Source: Siansivirga zeaxanthinifaciens CC-SAMT-1 (GTDB lineage: Bacteria; Bacteroidota; Bacteroidia; Flavobacteriales; Flavobacteriaceae). From it: 64,000 nucleotides of DNA. The position numbers and the translations under genes are program-made. Each line of letters begins with the position of its first letter. Within the stretch, counting starts at the first letter, position 1. Under the pieces are notes generated by a model. It saw nothing but the letters and a program-made list of their open reading frames with translations. It ran no database searches and was not told the origin of the DNA. Shown here piece by piece: positions 16,431 to 26,048 of this stretch. The stretch spans positions 802,001 through 866,000 of the forward strand of contig NZ_CP007202.1 in the NCBI RefSeq assembly GCF_000941055.1, read 5' to 3'.

Positions 16431-19400
16431 TTATCTTTTTACAAGTTTTATGGTATCTATACCTGCTTCGGTTTTAACTTTTGCAAAGTATAGTCCCGAT
16501 TTTAAAGACTTTGCTTCAACACTTACTTTATCAGTATCAGGATTTATTGAAAGCACTCTTTTTCCTAAAACATCAAATACTTCAATGGTTTGTATGTTAA
16601 TGTTTTTTGTTTTAAATGTCCAATTTGTTTCTGTAGGATTCGGATACACCGTAAAATCATCTTTCCAAAGCGTATCATCGGTGCTTAAAGCACATGCATC
16701 GCCAACGACATACGAGAAATATTTTGTAACCGCTAGTCCACTAGGAAAAGCAAACTTACAAGCATAACTTATAGTCGCTCCTGGTGTTTGTCCGGTAATG
16801 GTCGCTTTAAAAATCTTCCCAGAGGTATTCGTCATTGGTGTTTCGCCAAAAGGTGTTTGTTTCCATAAATAAGCGTTAATTCCTGTTTTATCGTCTAGTA
16901 ATTCAAATGTAAAGGTTACATCTGTGCCAGAGGTGCTAAAACTATAGTTATAGCCTACTGAAAAAGAACCCTGTTGTGCATCTGATGACGTCCCTGAGCA
17001 ATTAGAATTTGAACTTGAAAGTGTTGTAGTATTAATGGTAATAGGATTGTTAGCGGCCATATTTCCTGCTAAATCCCTTGCCGAAACACTAAATGTGTAG
17101 TCCGTATTTGGTGTTAAAGCAGCGATAACAAATGATTTTTGAGTTCCAGATATTCCTGTTGTAGAGGTATTATTTGAGCCATAAGTAACTTCATAAATAA
17201 CAGATCCTGAATCGTCTGTTGCATTTAAAAGTAACTCCACAGAAGTCCCTGTAACAGCACCCAAGGTTGCGGTAAAACTAGCAGGTGCCTGTACATCGCC
17301 CGAACCGCTACAATCTGTATCTACCACATAACTTAAGTATTTTGTAGCAGATAATCCGCCAGCATAAGCAAATTTACAGGCATAATTGATTGTTGTTCCT
17401 GCTGTTAATCCACTTAAGGTTTTGGTAAAGATGTTTCCAGAAACCTGATCCATTGAAGACTCGGCAAAAGGCGTTTGTTGCCATAAATAAGCAACCACCC
17501 CAGTTTTATCGGTATCTAATAATTCGAAGGTTACAATCACATTGGTTCCTATGGTTTCAAACGTACTTTTATAGCCTATTGAAAACGAACCTTGTTGCGC
17601 TTCAGATGATGTTTCAGTACAGACCTTTGTTTGCTGTACTATTATATTCACAATGGGAGAGGTACTTGTAGCGCCATCGTTATCGGTTGCTTTTGTTGTG
17701 AGTTCATGATTTCCAAGACTCGCGCCGCTCCATAAATAAGAAAACGGTGCCGTAGTATCTTCGCCAATTTTAGTAGCGCCATCAAAAAACTCAACTAAAG
17801 AGACCGTTCCGTCTAAATCGCTTGCCGACGCCATTATTAAAATATCTGTATTTTGTTTGAACGATGCATCGTTAGTAGGCGACGTAATATTGGTTACCGG
17901 ATTGGTATTTCCCGTAGCCGAAACAATCACCAATACCGTACTTGATGATTCGTGCGAGCCATCACTTACCGTAAGTTTACACTTATAAATACCTTCTTCT
18001 AAATTTGAAATGGTTGGTTGTACTGCTGTATTATCTGAAAAACTTATTACAGACGGACCATAAATTTGTTCCCAAGTATAATTTAGTGTTGGGGTATCTG
18101 CATCAGTACTTAAAGAGCCATCTAAACTGCCCGTTGTTTCTGGTAATACCACAACCACATTGCTTCCGGCGTTAGCAACCGGCGGATTATATGCTAACGG
18201 ACTATTATACGTAAATGTTAACTTTCCTAAATTAAATTCACCATTCGTAAAAAATAGTCTTAAAACCTGAATACCTTCGTTTAGCTCGATATTACTGGCC
18301 GTTGCCGTTGCCCAAGTTGTCCAATTCGACGTGCTTGTTGCGGTTACAGAAATATCCGGACTAATTGTATTGCCTTCAACTTCAAAATGAAATGGACCGC
18401 CACCATTAGAATTTCCAGATGCATATCTAAATAACACATCGTAATTCCCAGCTGTTTGCACATCAATGGTATATTCTACCCATTCACCAGCCGATATCCA
18501 ACCAACAATATTTCCTTCGTTGGTATCCGTGGTTGCATCAACATATTGGTCTGTTCTAAAATCGCCTTCGTTATTCTGAGAAACATCTACGTAGGATATA
18601 TTTTGACCAATGCCACCTTCAAACGTATCATAATTTCCTGGTTCTATAATGCCTGGAATTTCAATAGGTGTTCCCGAATAAGGCACTTGCTCACCTACCT
18701 GAATTGTTACAATATTAGTAACGTTAAACTGACTGCTTTCAAAAACTTTAGCATACATACCATGTTTTCCTAAGGCCAAGTTAGTCGCTTTAAATTGGTA
18801 AGGCGCTGTAGTATCTTCACCTAACAACGTGGTACCATCATAAAATTCTACTTTAGTAACACCAGAATCTACTGTGGTAACAATAAGGTTTACACTGCCG
18901 TTTGGAAATGCTTGATTAAAATCTGAAGCCATCGTACCAGACACATTGGCATCTTTACTTGTTGCCATGTGATTAGCTGGAACGTCTAACGTATACCCAT
19001 CTGAAAAAGTTACTGTAATAGGCGAATTTGAATAATTATGTGCCACATACGTCATATCTCCATTATTATTAAAAGCAGCCGCAATAGGATAATTGGCAGT
19101 TAATGTTGCTTCTAAAGTTCCCAAAGCATTCATAGCATGTAACCAATGATAGGTTTGTGCATCAGAAATTCCAAATTTTAAAATTCTATCTGGATATGCA
19201 TCATACATATCTATTGCCGCTTGTGGATCAATAAAAGATAAATATTTCCAAAAGGTATCATGCCATAAATTAGGGTTGGTGCTAGATGTACTCTGAATTT
19301 CAGTGTAAGTTTTTAATTCATCCCATATTTTCTGAACGTAGGCTTTATTCTGCCCTAAATAGAGAGAACCACCATGTATAGGGTATAACTCAATACCATA

Positions 19401-21194
19401 AGATGCCGTAATATCGCCTGTCCAAAATGTTCCATTGTCATAAGAATTTCCCCAAACTCTAGACACTAAACTGTATTGTTGTGATGGCTGAAAGTTACGT
19501 TCATTCATATCAAACCAATACTCTTCAACAGCGGTTTGTTCGGTGGTATACAAATAAATTCCTAAATCGCGAATGGCATCGTTTCCTGTAATGGTTCCCC
19601 AATGAATTAACGAAGAATTAAACTGCATACTTTCTGAGGTTGATTCTTGGTCGTTTCCTTGCGGAAAACTTGCAAAACCATTCGCCCAACAATGACCAGC
19701 ATACGGACTAAAATTTCTTAAAAACGGAAATAGTGCATCGTTTCTGTTGTCTGAAGCCGCGTCTCTAACCAATAAATTTATCATATCTCCCCATTGTGCT
19801 GACCAACCTGGTTCAAACTGTTCCATAAAGGCTGCTGCATGAATAAAATAACCCCAATGAAAATGGTGATCGTTTATATTACTATCCTGACCATGACCAG
19901 CAGGATATCCTAACATAGCAGACCAAGCACTGTTATAATAAAACAAGAAGGCTACTTCACCTGATTGATAGGTTAACCAATCTTCTAAACGCTCTTTAAC
20001 CGTTGCAATCATTTTATCTCTGGCAACAATATTACCTATTTGATCTGCAATTCTTGCGGTTTGAATCAATCGGTTCATCACTTGCCCTTCATTGTAAGAA
20101 TCTGTCCAAGTTGATAACCCATCATTTTCAATTTGTGAAATTTTAGCATCTAATTTAGAAGGATCAAATCCTGCGCTATAATTTGCCAAATAAGGCATGG
20201 TAGGCAAAATTCCTTTAAAGGTGTTTTCTACACTAAAGGTATTCCCATCCATAGTTTTTATTTCACCTCTTATTCCTGAATAGCTATATTTGTCTGGTGC
20301 AGGAGAACCTAGTGCTAAATTAGCCCATTGGTGCGGTAGCAACCCCAATAATACATTGGTCTCAGTGCCTTCTTTAGCTTGAGTTGAAACGGTAAATGTG
20401 GTTAATACTTTTGAGGTGCTTTCATCGTAATTCCAAGCAGTTGTTGTATTTGTTGGAAACACGTAAGCATATTTTTTATATTCATTAGCTACAGCTGCTA
20501 GGTTACTTGTGCTTTGAGGTAACATGGCCATAGACCAATACGTTTTATTATTTAGAGTGGATGAATAAGTAGACCCGTTTTGAGTCCAGGTGCTTCCTGT
20601 TGGTGCATAAAAAACAAAGTCTGCAACACCGCTGGCATTTTCAATAATTAATAATTCTGAAGACATGGTTGCTGTTCCACCATTAACTTTTATTTCTAAA
20701 ATATCATCGCTGTCTTTTTCAAAGTATAAAAAAGGCATACCAATACCTGAAGTTGCACTTAAACTATGTGACGCATCACTCCAATTCATGGTAACCGTCC
20801 AGTCTGAATAATCTGAAACGGTTGTTTTTGTAGTATTCAATCCAGATAGCCCTACTTGAATAGGTGCAGAATCTCCAATAACCCCAAAAGGAATATAAGT
20901 GACAACCAAGCCCGTGTTGGTCGTTTTCATGGTCATAGGATAATTAAATAAATTATCCGCGTGATTTTCTTTTACGAGTTTAGACCACCAATCGTTTGTA
21001 GGAACCGGTTTTCCAACTGCTGCTCCACTTAATTGTGGTGTACCTGACGGAAACGAGTTTCTACCAGCACTATCGGCTCCGGGATAGGTTGTGGTATAAC
21101 TTCCACTGCCTGCAGGAACTTGTGCATTTATGTTTAATGTTAAGCTAATAAAAGCTATTACTAAAAGTGTTTTTAAATTTAATTTTCTCCTCAT
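16431..21194 (-). CDS. T9SS-secreted multimodular GH81 endo-beta-1,3-glucanase
   Basis: This 1587-residue enzyme should cut beta-1,3-glucan (laminarin, curdlan) outside the cell. After a signal peptide ending NINAQ, a GH81 domain spans about 40-700, with the family motifs NDHHFHWGYFIH and GNDQESTSES carrying catalytic Asp/Glu. Downstream modules, in order, are an Ig-like repeat, a CBM6-like module (about 855-1000), a PKD-like domain, a second Ig-like repeat, a CBM56-like module, an FN3, and a second CBM56-like module. The two CBM56-like copies share YACKFA and the KY(L/F)SYVV ending. The C-terminus (VYPNPTETNWTFK... LKSGLYFAKV...IKLVKR) is a type A T9SS sorting domain. It follows a terminator and may have its own promoter. 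Confidence 0.95.
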   Translation of the reverse strand: MRRKLNLKTLLVIAFISLTLNINAQVPAGSGSYTTTYPGADSAGRNSFPSGTPQLSGAAVGKPVPTNDWWSKLVKENHADNLFNYPMTMKTTNTGLVVTYIPFGVIGDSAPIQVGLSGLNTTKTTVSDYSDWTVTMNWSDASHSLSATSGIGMPFLYFEKDSDDILEIKVNGGTATMSSELLIIENASGVADFVFYAPTGSTWTQNGSTYSSTLNNKTYWSMAMLPQSTSNLAAVANEYKKYAYVFPTNTTTAWNYDESTSKVLTTFTVSTQAKEGTETNVLLGLLPHQWANLALGSPAPDKYSYSGIRGEIKTMDGNTFSVENTFKGILPTMPYLANYSAGFDPSKLDAKISQIENDGLSTWTDSYNEGQVMNRLIQTARIADQIGNIVARDKMIATVKERLEDWLTYQSGEVAFLFYYNSAWSAMLGYPAGHGQDSNINDHHFHWGYFIHAAAFMEQFEPGWSAQWGDMINLLVRDAASDNRNDALFPFLRNFSPYAGHCWANGFASFPQGNDQESTSESMQFNSSLIHWGTITGNDAIRDLGIYLYTTEQTAVEEYWFDMNERNFQPSQQYSLVSRVWGNSYDNGTFWTGDITASYGIELYPIHGGSLYLGQNKAYVQKIWDELKTYTEIQSTSSTNPNLWHDTFWKYLSFIDPQAAIDMYDAYPDRILKFGISDAQTYHWLHAMNALGTLEATLTANYPIAAAFNNNGDMTYVAHNYSNSPITVTFSDGYTLDVPANHMATSKDANVSGTMASDFNQAFPNGSVNLIVTTVDSGVTKVEFYDGTTLLGEDTTAPYQFKATNLALGKHGMYAKVFESSQFNVTNIVTIQVGEQVPYSGTPIEIPGIIEPGNYDTFEGGIGQNISYVDVSQNNEGDFRTDQYVDATTDTNEGNIVGWISAGEWVEYTIDVQTAGNYDVLFRYASGNSNGGGPFHFEVEGNTISPDISVTATSTSNWTTWATATASNIELNEGIQVLRLFFTNGEFNLGKLTFTYNSPLAYNPPVANAGSNVVVVLPETTGSLDGSLSTDADTPTLNYTWEQIYGPSVISFSDNTAVQPTISNLEEGIYKCKLTVSDGSHESSSTVLVIVSATGNTNPVTNITSPTNDASFKQNTDILIMASASDLDGTVSLVEFFDGATKIGEDTTAPFSYLWSGASLGNHELTTKATDNDGATSTSPIVNIIVQQTKVCTETSSEAQQGSFSIGYKSTFETIGTNVIVTFELLDTDKTGVVAYLWQQTPFAESSMDQVSGNIFTKTLSGLTAGTTINYACKFAYAGGLSATKYLSYVVDTDCSGSGDVQAPASFTATLGAVTGTSVELLLNATDDSGSVIYEVTYGSNNTSTTGISGTQKSFVIAALTPNTDYTFSVSARDLAGNMAANNPITINTTTLSSSNSNCSGTSSDAQQGSFSVGYNYSFSTSGTDVTFTFELLDDKTGINAYLWKQTPFGETPMTNTSGKIFKATITGQTPGATISYACKFAFPSGLAVTKYFSYVVGDACALSTDDTLWKDDFTVYPNPTETNWTFKTKNINIQTIEVFDVLGKRVLSINPDTDKVSVEAKSLKSGLYFAKVKTEAGIDTIKLVKR

Positions 21195-21257
21195 AGCAGG
21201 AATTATAGTTGAGTTTTTACTGAATAAAAAGATTTAATTCTTAGTGTTTTAGGGTAT

Positions 21258-21295
21258 AAAAAAAGCAGTGGCTTGTTTGCGTTAAACAAGCCACT
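21258..21295 (-). terminator. Terminator of the 600-residue binding-protein gene
   Basis: AGTGGCTTGTTT (21267-21278) pairs perfectly with AAACAAGCCACT (21284-21295), and on the minus strand a T-run follows. It separates this gene from the GH81 gene. Confidence 0.88.
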
Positions 21296-21336
21296 CCTTA
21301 AAGTTCTAATAAGATATTACTGAGTATTGTGACTTT

Positions 21337-23139
21337 TTATTGTTTTACTAATTTCAGGCTATTTGAACCATTTGCAGTATTGATTTTAGCAAAATATAAT
21401 CCTGATTTTAGCTGTGAAGCATTAATGGTAGCTTCTGTTGTTTCAGGTTTTAAAGAGATGACATTTTTACCTAGAATATCAAATACTTCAATAGAAGACA
21501 TTTTAATGTTTTGTGTTTTAACTGTCCAGCTATCTTGTGCTGGGTTAGGGTATACGTTAAGACCTGCTATTTCAAAGTTTTTGATAGCCAAAGTAGTATT
21601 TTTATGAAAATATAAGTTATCGTACCATACAACATTGTTTAGGTTACTTGTAATCCCAACTTGTCTAGTTGCTGCAGTAGGACCTGAAAAAGTTATTGGC
21701 ATATCATAAGAATACCATGTGCCTGGAACAGGTTGTGGATTAAGGGCATTAAGATCTATAGGGAATACTGACTCAGCACCAGTACCAGGAACTGTTTTAA
21801 TATTAAATACCTTTCCTACTAAATCAGTGCCAGCTTTAACAAACAAATCAACATGCAAATGTGTGAATCCTGTTAAATCTTGTCTATTAGCATCAAAATC
21901 AATTCCTTGACAAGCTTGATTTTTGTAAGCCAAAACTGCATTTCCGTCAGCAGTAGTTGCTGCTATAGCATTTGCACCACACCATCCTTGGTCAAGATTA
22001 ATCGCTGGTATAACGGCATAAGCGTCACTATAAATAGAAACCACATCAGCAGCATTTCTAGCTGGTGGTGTTGGTGCTGCAACTTGTGGGCTTGGTATAA
22101 TAAAATTAATTGTATATGTAGCAACGTTAACATTGTTTTCAGCTGTAACATTAAATGTAGCACTACCAGGAACTGCAGATGCTTGTGTTATTGTTCCAAC
22201 TGTTGCGTTTGTATTTGTTGGAGTTACTAATGTTACTTGAGGAATTGAACTTGCATCTGGAAGTTCAACGGTGTAGTCTTTTGTAGTCGAACTAAAACCT
22301 GATATGGTAACATTATCTATTTGTAAATCACTTAATGAAGTGTCTTCTTCTGGTAGAGCTGCTGGACCACAAACCCCTTCAAATGGAGTAGTTGCATTAT
22401 TAAACTGCCATGTAGCTCCTCCTGTACTTGTTTTTCTCCACTGAATAAATTGTATTACTACATCAGTTGGTGGTGTTGATGCCCAAGTAAGCGTGGTACT
22501 AATTTCGCCAGATACTGAAGTATCATTTGCTGACTTGGTAGCTGCACCTCCAGCAATTGGTGTCCCTATAATATCTAAAAAAGTTATATCTGATGCAGCA
22601 ACAGTAATTTTAGTAGTGGTAGCACTCGTCTTCTCAATTGTTAAATTGACAGCAGAATTAACCTCAGCAGGTAAACCAAGATGAAAGATCTCAGTAGAGC
22701 AATAATTTGAATTAACCTCATTTGATATGGTTGCCTCTGAACAATCGTCATAAATTTCATTCCATATCAATGAATCTGAAGTTTTCCATACTCGATTAGC
22801 ATAGCTAGAATAGTCTGTAACCATATTGCCGGAGTTAATTCTACCCGTACATTCGGAATTTGCAGCATTATCTTTAAGGTCTTCATAGACCCCAGAACCG
22901 TTGATGGTATATAGGTATTCCATGTTAGCACCTGGAGCTGGAGATAGTGTAAAAGTAAAAGTATCGTTACCATTATCAACACCAACAGGTCCTCCTGCTG
23001 GATCCCAACCCCAAAAGGCTCCTGATAACCTACAAGATGTTGTTCCAGAAGGAACAGAAACCGTCATAACTAAATCTTGCGCATAGCCATAACAAAATGT
23101 TAATAGTGAAATAAAAAATAAAGTAATTTTTTTCATCAT
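21337..23139 (-). CDS. T9SS-secreted beta-glucan-binding multimodular protein
   Basis: The 600-residue protein has a signal peptide (ending YGYAQ). Next is an N-terminal beta-sandwich (about 22-120: PSGTTSCRLSGAFWGWDPAGG), a second sandwich (about 145-270), a cadherin-like Ig domain (about 275-355), and a CBM-like module (about 365-520) that starts PPARNAADVVSIYSD. The last 75 residues are a T9SS type A sorting domain (VYPNPAQDSW, LKSGLYFAKI, SLKLVKQ). No catalytic residues are visible, so binding rather than hydrolysis is inferred. The CBM-like module recurs in two other PUL proteins. It is preceded by both shared regulatory motifs, which suggests strong induction with susCD. Confidence 0.8.
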   Translation of the reverse strand: MMKKITLFFISLLTFCYGYAQDLVMTVSVPSGTTSCRLSGAFWGWDPAGGPVGVDNGNDTFTFTLSPAPGANMEYLYTINGSGVYEDLKDNAANSECTGRINSGNMVTDYSSYANRVWKTSDSLIWNEIYDDCSEATISNEVNSNYCSTEIFHLGLPAEVNSAVNLTIEKTSATTTKITVAASDITFLDIIGTPIAGGAATKSANDTSVSGEISTTLTWASTPPTDVVIQFIQWRKTSTGGATWQFNNATTPFEGVCGPAALPEEDTSLSDLQIDNVTISGFSSTTKDYTVELPDASSIPQVTLVTPTNTNATVGTITQASAVPGSATFNVTAENNVNVATYTINFIIPSPQVAAPTPPARNAADVVSIYSDAYAVIPAINLDQGWCGANAIAATTADGNAVLAYKNQACQGIDFDANRQDLTGFTHLHVDLFVKAGTDLVGKVFNIKTVPGTGAESVFPIDLNALNPQPVPGTWYSYDMPITFSGPTAATRQVGITSNLNNVVWYDNLYFHKNTTLAIKNFEIAGLNVYPNPAQDSWTVKTQNIKMSSIEVFDILGKNVISLKPETTEATINASQLKSGLYFAKINTANGSNSLKLVKQ

Positions 23140-23228
23140 AAATAGTTTTAAATTAATATTAATTAAATTCTTTGTTTTAGTTGTTTCTCAAATTTAAAAG
23201 GTAATAGGTGTTAAATATTCATTTATAG

Positions 23229-23257
23229 CCCCTACAAAAAACATACATCACAAAAAA
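23229..23257 (-). promoter_or_regulatory. Conserved PUL promoter element, copy A
   Basis: CCCCTACAAAAAACATACAT, then CAC and an A6 tract, 90 bp upstream of the start at 23139. It matches copy C in 18 of 20 positions. On the coding strand it contains TATGTTTT, close to a TAnnTTTG -7 box, so it may be the core promoter. Confidence 0.7.
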
Positions 23258-23363
23258 TAGGCGATTATTTTATTAATATATTAACAAAACCCTGTATTTA
23301 TAAGTCGTTTCAACATTTTATAATTCTGATTTATAAATTCTATATTTGGAAAGTATATTGCAA

Positions 23364-23385
23364 ATGTTGTGGTAATGTTGTGGTG
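23364..23385. promoter_or_regulatory. Tandem 11-bp direct repeat, copy A
   Basis: ATGTTGTGGTA (23364-23374) is followed directly by ATGTTGTGGTG (23375-23385), 10 of 11 bases identical. It lies 107 bp from the conserved promoter element. Head-to-tail sites one helical turn apart fit an activator dimer. Confidence 0.7.
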
Positions 23386-23555
23386 AATTACAAGATTGAT
23401 GCGTTAATAATTAAATCCGTATTATTTAGAAATAGGCTAAAGGAAAATTAAAATGAGGAAAATCTTGTTATATACTATATATCAATATCTTATATAATAA
23501 AAAAGCACAAAAAGATATAATTCGTGCATTGAGTAAAACAACTAAATGGTGGGTT

Positions 23556-24440
23556 CTAAAATTTAAGTTTTTCATCTTTATCCCATAAGCCCCAATAGGC
23601 ACCAACATCACCTTCTGCTCCAACTTTCCATGACTCATCAAAGGATGAAAAGTAAAACATTTCGATATCGTCATCGTTAGACCAAACTTGAGCGTTTATA
23701 AAATACTTTAATGCATTATCGAATGATGGTATGGCATCTTGAAGCCCTTCGCCAAACGATGGCCAACCGGTTTCGGTTATAATTACTTTTTTACCATTTG
23801 CTGCATTTTTAGCTTGGTTATACATATCGCGCATATAAACCAACGCGTATTCCTGACTGCATCCTTCCCAATACGGATAGCAGTTTGCTAAAACCACATC
23901 ACAGGCTTCAGTAATTCGAGGTCTGTGACTAAATTCGTAATAGGCATCTACATAACCCATTGGAATGTCTGGAATAGCTTTTTTTACATGATACATAAAA
24001 GCCAAAAGCTCATCTTCGGTTAAATCTTTTCGATACATAACTTCATTACCAACGGCCGCAATATCCACAAAACCCTCTTTAGCTAGTTTAATAAGTCCTG
24101 CAATTTCTTTTTTATTAATTTCAGGATCGTCACCTAACCAAGCGCCTACAAGTGTTTTTATACCAAACTCTTTGGCTATACGAGGGATAGCCTCATTACC
24201 GTCTGTACAAGAAAACGAACGTATCCAATCTGTATATGGTTTTATAATTTTCATACGTCGTCTAATTTGTTCTTCACTAATGATATCACCTGGTTTTTGA
24301 CCTTCTTCATAAGGACTAAAACATAACCCATGCATACCTCCTTTAAGCACTCTTTTGAACAGATTATGTAACCCTTTGGGTGTTTTTTCGTCAAGATTTA
24401 AACCCGCTAACGACTTTATTTTATCTTCTCTATATGACAT
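23556..24440 (-). CDS. Cytoplasmic GH17 beta-1,3-glucan-active enzyme
   Basis: The 294-residue protein is a compact GH17 TIM barrel. The acid/base Glu lies in VGNEVMYRK and the nucleophile Glu in IITETGWPSFGE, both classical GH17 motifs. The N-terminus (MSYREDKIKSLAG) has no signal peptide or lipobox, unlike the GH17 at 27557-28846, so a cytoplasmic location is inferred. It is the last gene of an operon with a phosphorylase, a GH17, a GH30 and a symporter (20-bp gap to the symporter), which fits trimming or transglycosylating imported beta-1,3-oligosaccharides before phosphorolysis. The exact reaction (endo-hydrolase, exo-enzyme or glucanosyltransferase) cannot be read from the sequence. Confidence 0.88.
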   Translation of the reverse strand: MSYREDKIKSLAGLNLDEKTPKGLHNLFKRVLKGGMHGLCFSPYEEGQKPGDIISEEQIRRRMKIIKPYTDWIRSFSCTDGNEAIPRIAKEFGIKTLVGAWLGDDPEINKKEIAGLIKLAKEGFVDIAAVGNEVMYRKDLTEDELLAFMYHVKKAIPDIPMGYVDAYYEFSHRPRITEACDVVLANCYPYWEGCSQEYALVYMRDMYNQAKNAANGKKVIITETGWPSFGEGLQDAIPSFDNALKYFINAQVWSNDDDIEMFYFSSFDESWKVGAEGDVGAYWGLWDKDEKLKF

Positions 24441-24460
24441 ATTTGTTATTATTATTTATA

Positions 24461-26026
24461 TTATAATTCGCCTCTACGTTCTACTAATTCTTCTTTTATT
24501 TCTCTGGCTCTATCTTCATTTAAACTATAATTCCACATAACAAACATTGATAATGCTGCTGTTAATGCTGGCACAACAATATCGGCAATTCTAAGCTTTG
24601 TCATGGTTTCTATGCCTTGTATAGCCACGTTTTGGTCAAATCCAACAATTTTTAATATGACGCCACTCAATATAATGGCTAAGGCTTGACCTAGCTTTAC
24701 CATCCACCAATAAATAGCACCAAAAGTGCCTTCTTTACGTGGCATACCATTTTCAAGCTCATCTAAATCACAAACATCAGCAGTCATTGACATCATTAAT
24801 GTAAACAAACCTCCCATACCAAAAGCAAATAAAGGAATTGGTAAAAAGATTAGCCATGGTATACCATTGCTGGCATCTATACTAAACCAAGACATTCCTG
24901 CACTTTCTAAATACGGATTTAAAAAATCGAAAATTGCTGCAACGCCACTATTTAAACTTTGCCCGAATGATGTTTGATTGAACCTGTTATTAAGCTTAAT
25001 ATCGAAACCCCACCATTTAAGAATGTAACCTATAATAGATAAGAATGTTGAAATTAAAAATGCATTTCTTTTTCCCCATTTTGTAGCCATTTTAGAAATA
25101 ATTGGAATGACTAAAAAAGCGGTTAAAATAGCATTAAGGGTATTAAACCAAGCCGGCCAAGTACCCGCTTGTTCCCAACTTCCTTGGTTCATATAAAATA
25201 CAATAATAAAAACAGAAAAAGCAGCTACTAATTGAAAACCGTTGAACACTAAAAAAGTGGCACCACAAAGTTTCATAAAAGGTTTATTTTTAGAGACTTG
25301 TTTTATCCCTTTAAATAATTCTTTCATATTAGAAGCCAACGTTTTAAAATTAATGACTTGTCGGTTTCCCATGTGTGAAGCATCGATGCCTTTACAGAAA
25401 AAAGCAGGTAAAACGCCAAAAATAACACAAACAATACCAACAATTACAGCCATGGTTCTAACACCTTGAGCAGGGTTATCGAAGGTGTTTACATCTGGAA
25501 TAATAACATATAACCAAGGCACAATTATCCACGCAATTTGACCCATAGAGTTAGCTAAACTCATAAGTCTAGTTCTTTCATTATAATCGGACGTCATTTC
25601 GTATCCTAAACCAACAAGAGGCGTTGCAAACATGGTATTTCCAACAAGGAAAAGAATTTGCAAAATCATTACATACCAAAAATTAAAGGTTTGTGATGCA
25701 TTTTCATCAAGTTGCCACATTAAAATGAAAAGTATGCCACTAATAATAGCGCCACCAAATATATAAGGTCTTCTTCTACCCCATTTTGATGTAGTATTGT
25801 CTGATATGAAACCCATAATTGGGTCTGTTAAGGCGTCGAATATTCTAGGTAAGCCACCAAGAAGACCTGCCCATACAGGATCCATACCAAATGCGGTTAA
25901 AATAAATACTTGAAGGTAAACACCCAATACGCCTGGTAACAAATTAAGAACAAAATGCCCTGAACCGAAGGCTGCTTTTTGTCCGAAAGGAACTTTATCT
26001 TTTAATGCTGTTTTAATATTTGACAT
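24461..26026 (-). CDS. GPH-family sugar:cation symporter (MFS)
   Basis: The 521-residue protein has about 12 membrane helices and the glycoside-pentoside-hexuronide signatures: KAAFGSGHFVLNLLPG at the start, then PRIFDALTDPIMGFISDNT, KWGRRRPYIF and YEMTSDYNERTRLMS. Such symporters carry mono- to oligosaccharides with Na+ or H+ across the inner membrane. It lies between GH30 and the leaderless GH17 in the same operon as the phosphorylase, so its substrate is probably laminaribiose or short beta-1,3-gluco-oligosaccharides. This is inferred from context, not from the sequence itself. Confidence 0.92.
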   Translation of the reverse strand: MSNIKTALKDKVPFGQKAAFGSGHFVLNLLPGVLGVYLQVFILTAFGMDPVWAGLLGGLPRIFDALTDPIMGFISDNTTSKWGRRRPYIFGGAIISGILFILMWQLDENASQTFNFWYVMILQILFLVGNTMFATPLVGLGYEMTSDYNERTRLMSLANSMGQIAWIIVPWLYVIIPDVNTFDNPAQGVRTMAVIVGIVCVIFGVLPAFFCKGIDASHMGNRQVINFKTLASNMKELFKGIKQVSKNKPFMKLCGATFLVFNGFQLVAAFSVFIIVFYMNQGSWEQAGTWPAWFNTLNAILTAFLVIPIISKMATKWGKRNAFLISTFLSIIGYILKWWGFDIKLNNRFNQTSFGQSLNSGVAAIFDFLNPYLESAGMSWFSIDASNGIPWLIFLPIPLFAFGMGGLFTLMMSMTADVCDLDELENGMPRKEGTFGAIYWWMVKLGQALAIILSGVILKIVGFDQNVAIQGIETMTKLRIADIVVPALTAALSMFVMWNYSLNEDRAREIKEELVERRGEL

Positions 26027-26048
26027 ATCTTTTTGGTTTAATTGGTTG

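Larger units (their letters stand above)
23140..23555 (-). promoter_or_regulatory. Regulatory intergenic region A of the PUL
   Basis: This 416-bp region lies between the cytoplasmic GH17 gene and the start of the T9SS binding protein. It holds the conserved 20-mer plus A-tract (23229-23257) and the tandem 11-mers (23364-23385). There is only a weak hairpin (GCAC/GTGC around 23504-23526) after the GH17 gene and no other gene signal. Confidence 0.6.

Noticed and set aside
23504..23526. Hairpin after the leaderless GH17 as a terminator
   Set aside because: The stem is only 4-5 bp with a long loop; too weak to call.
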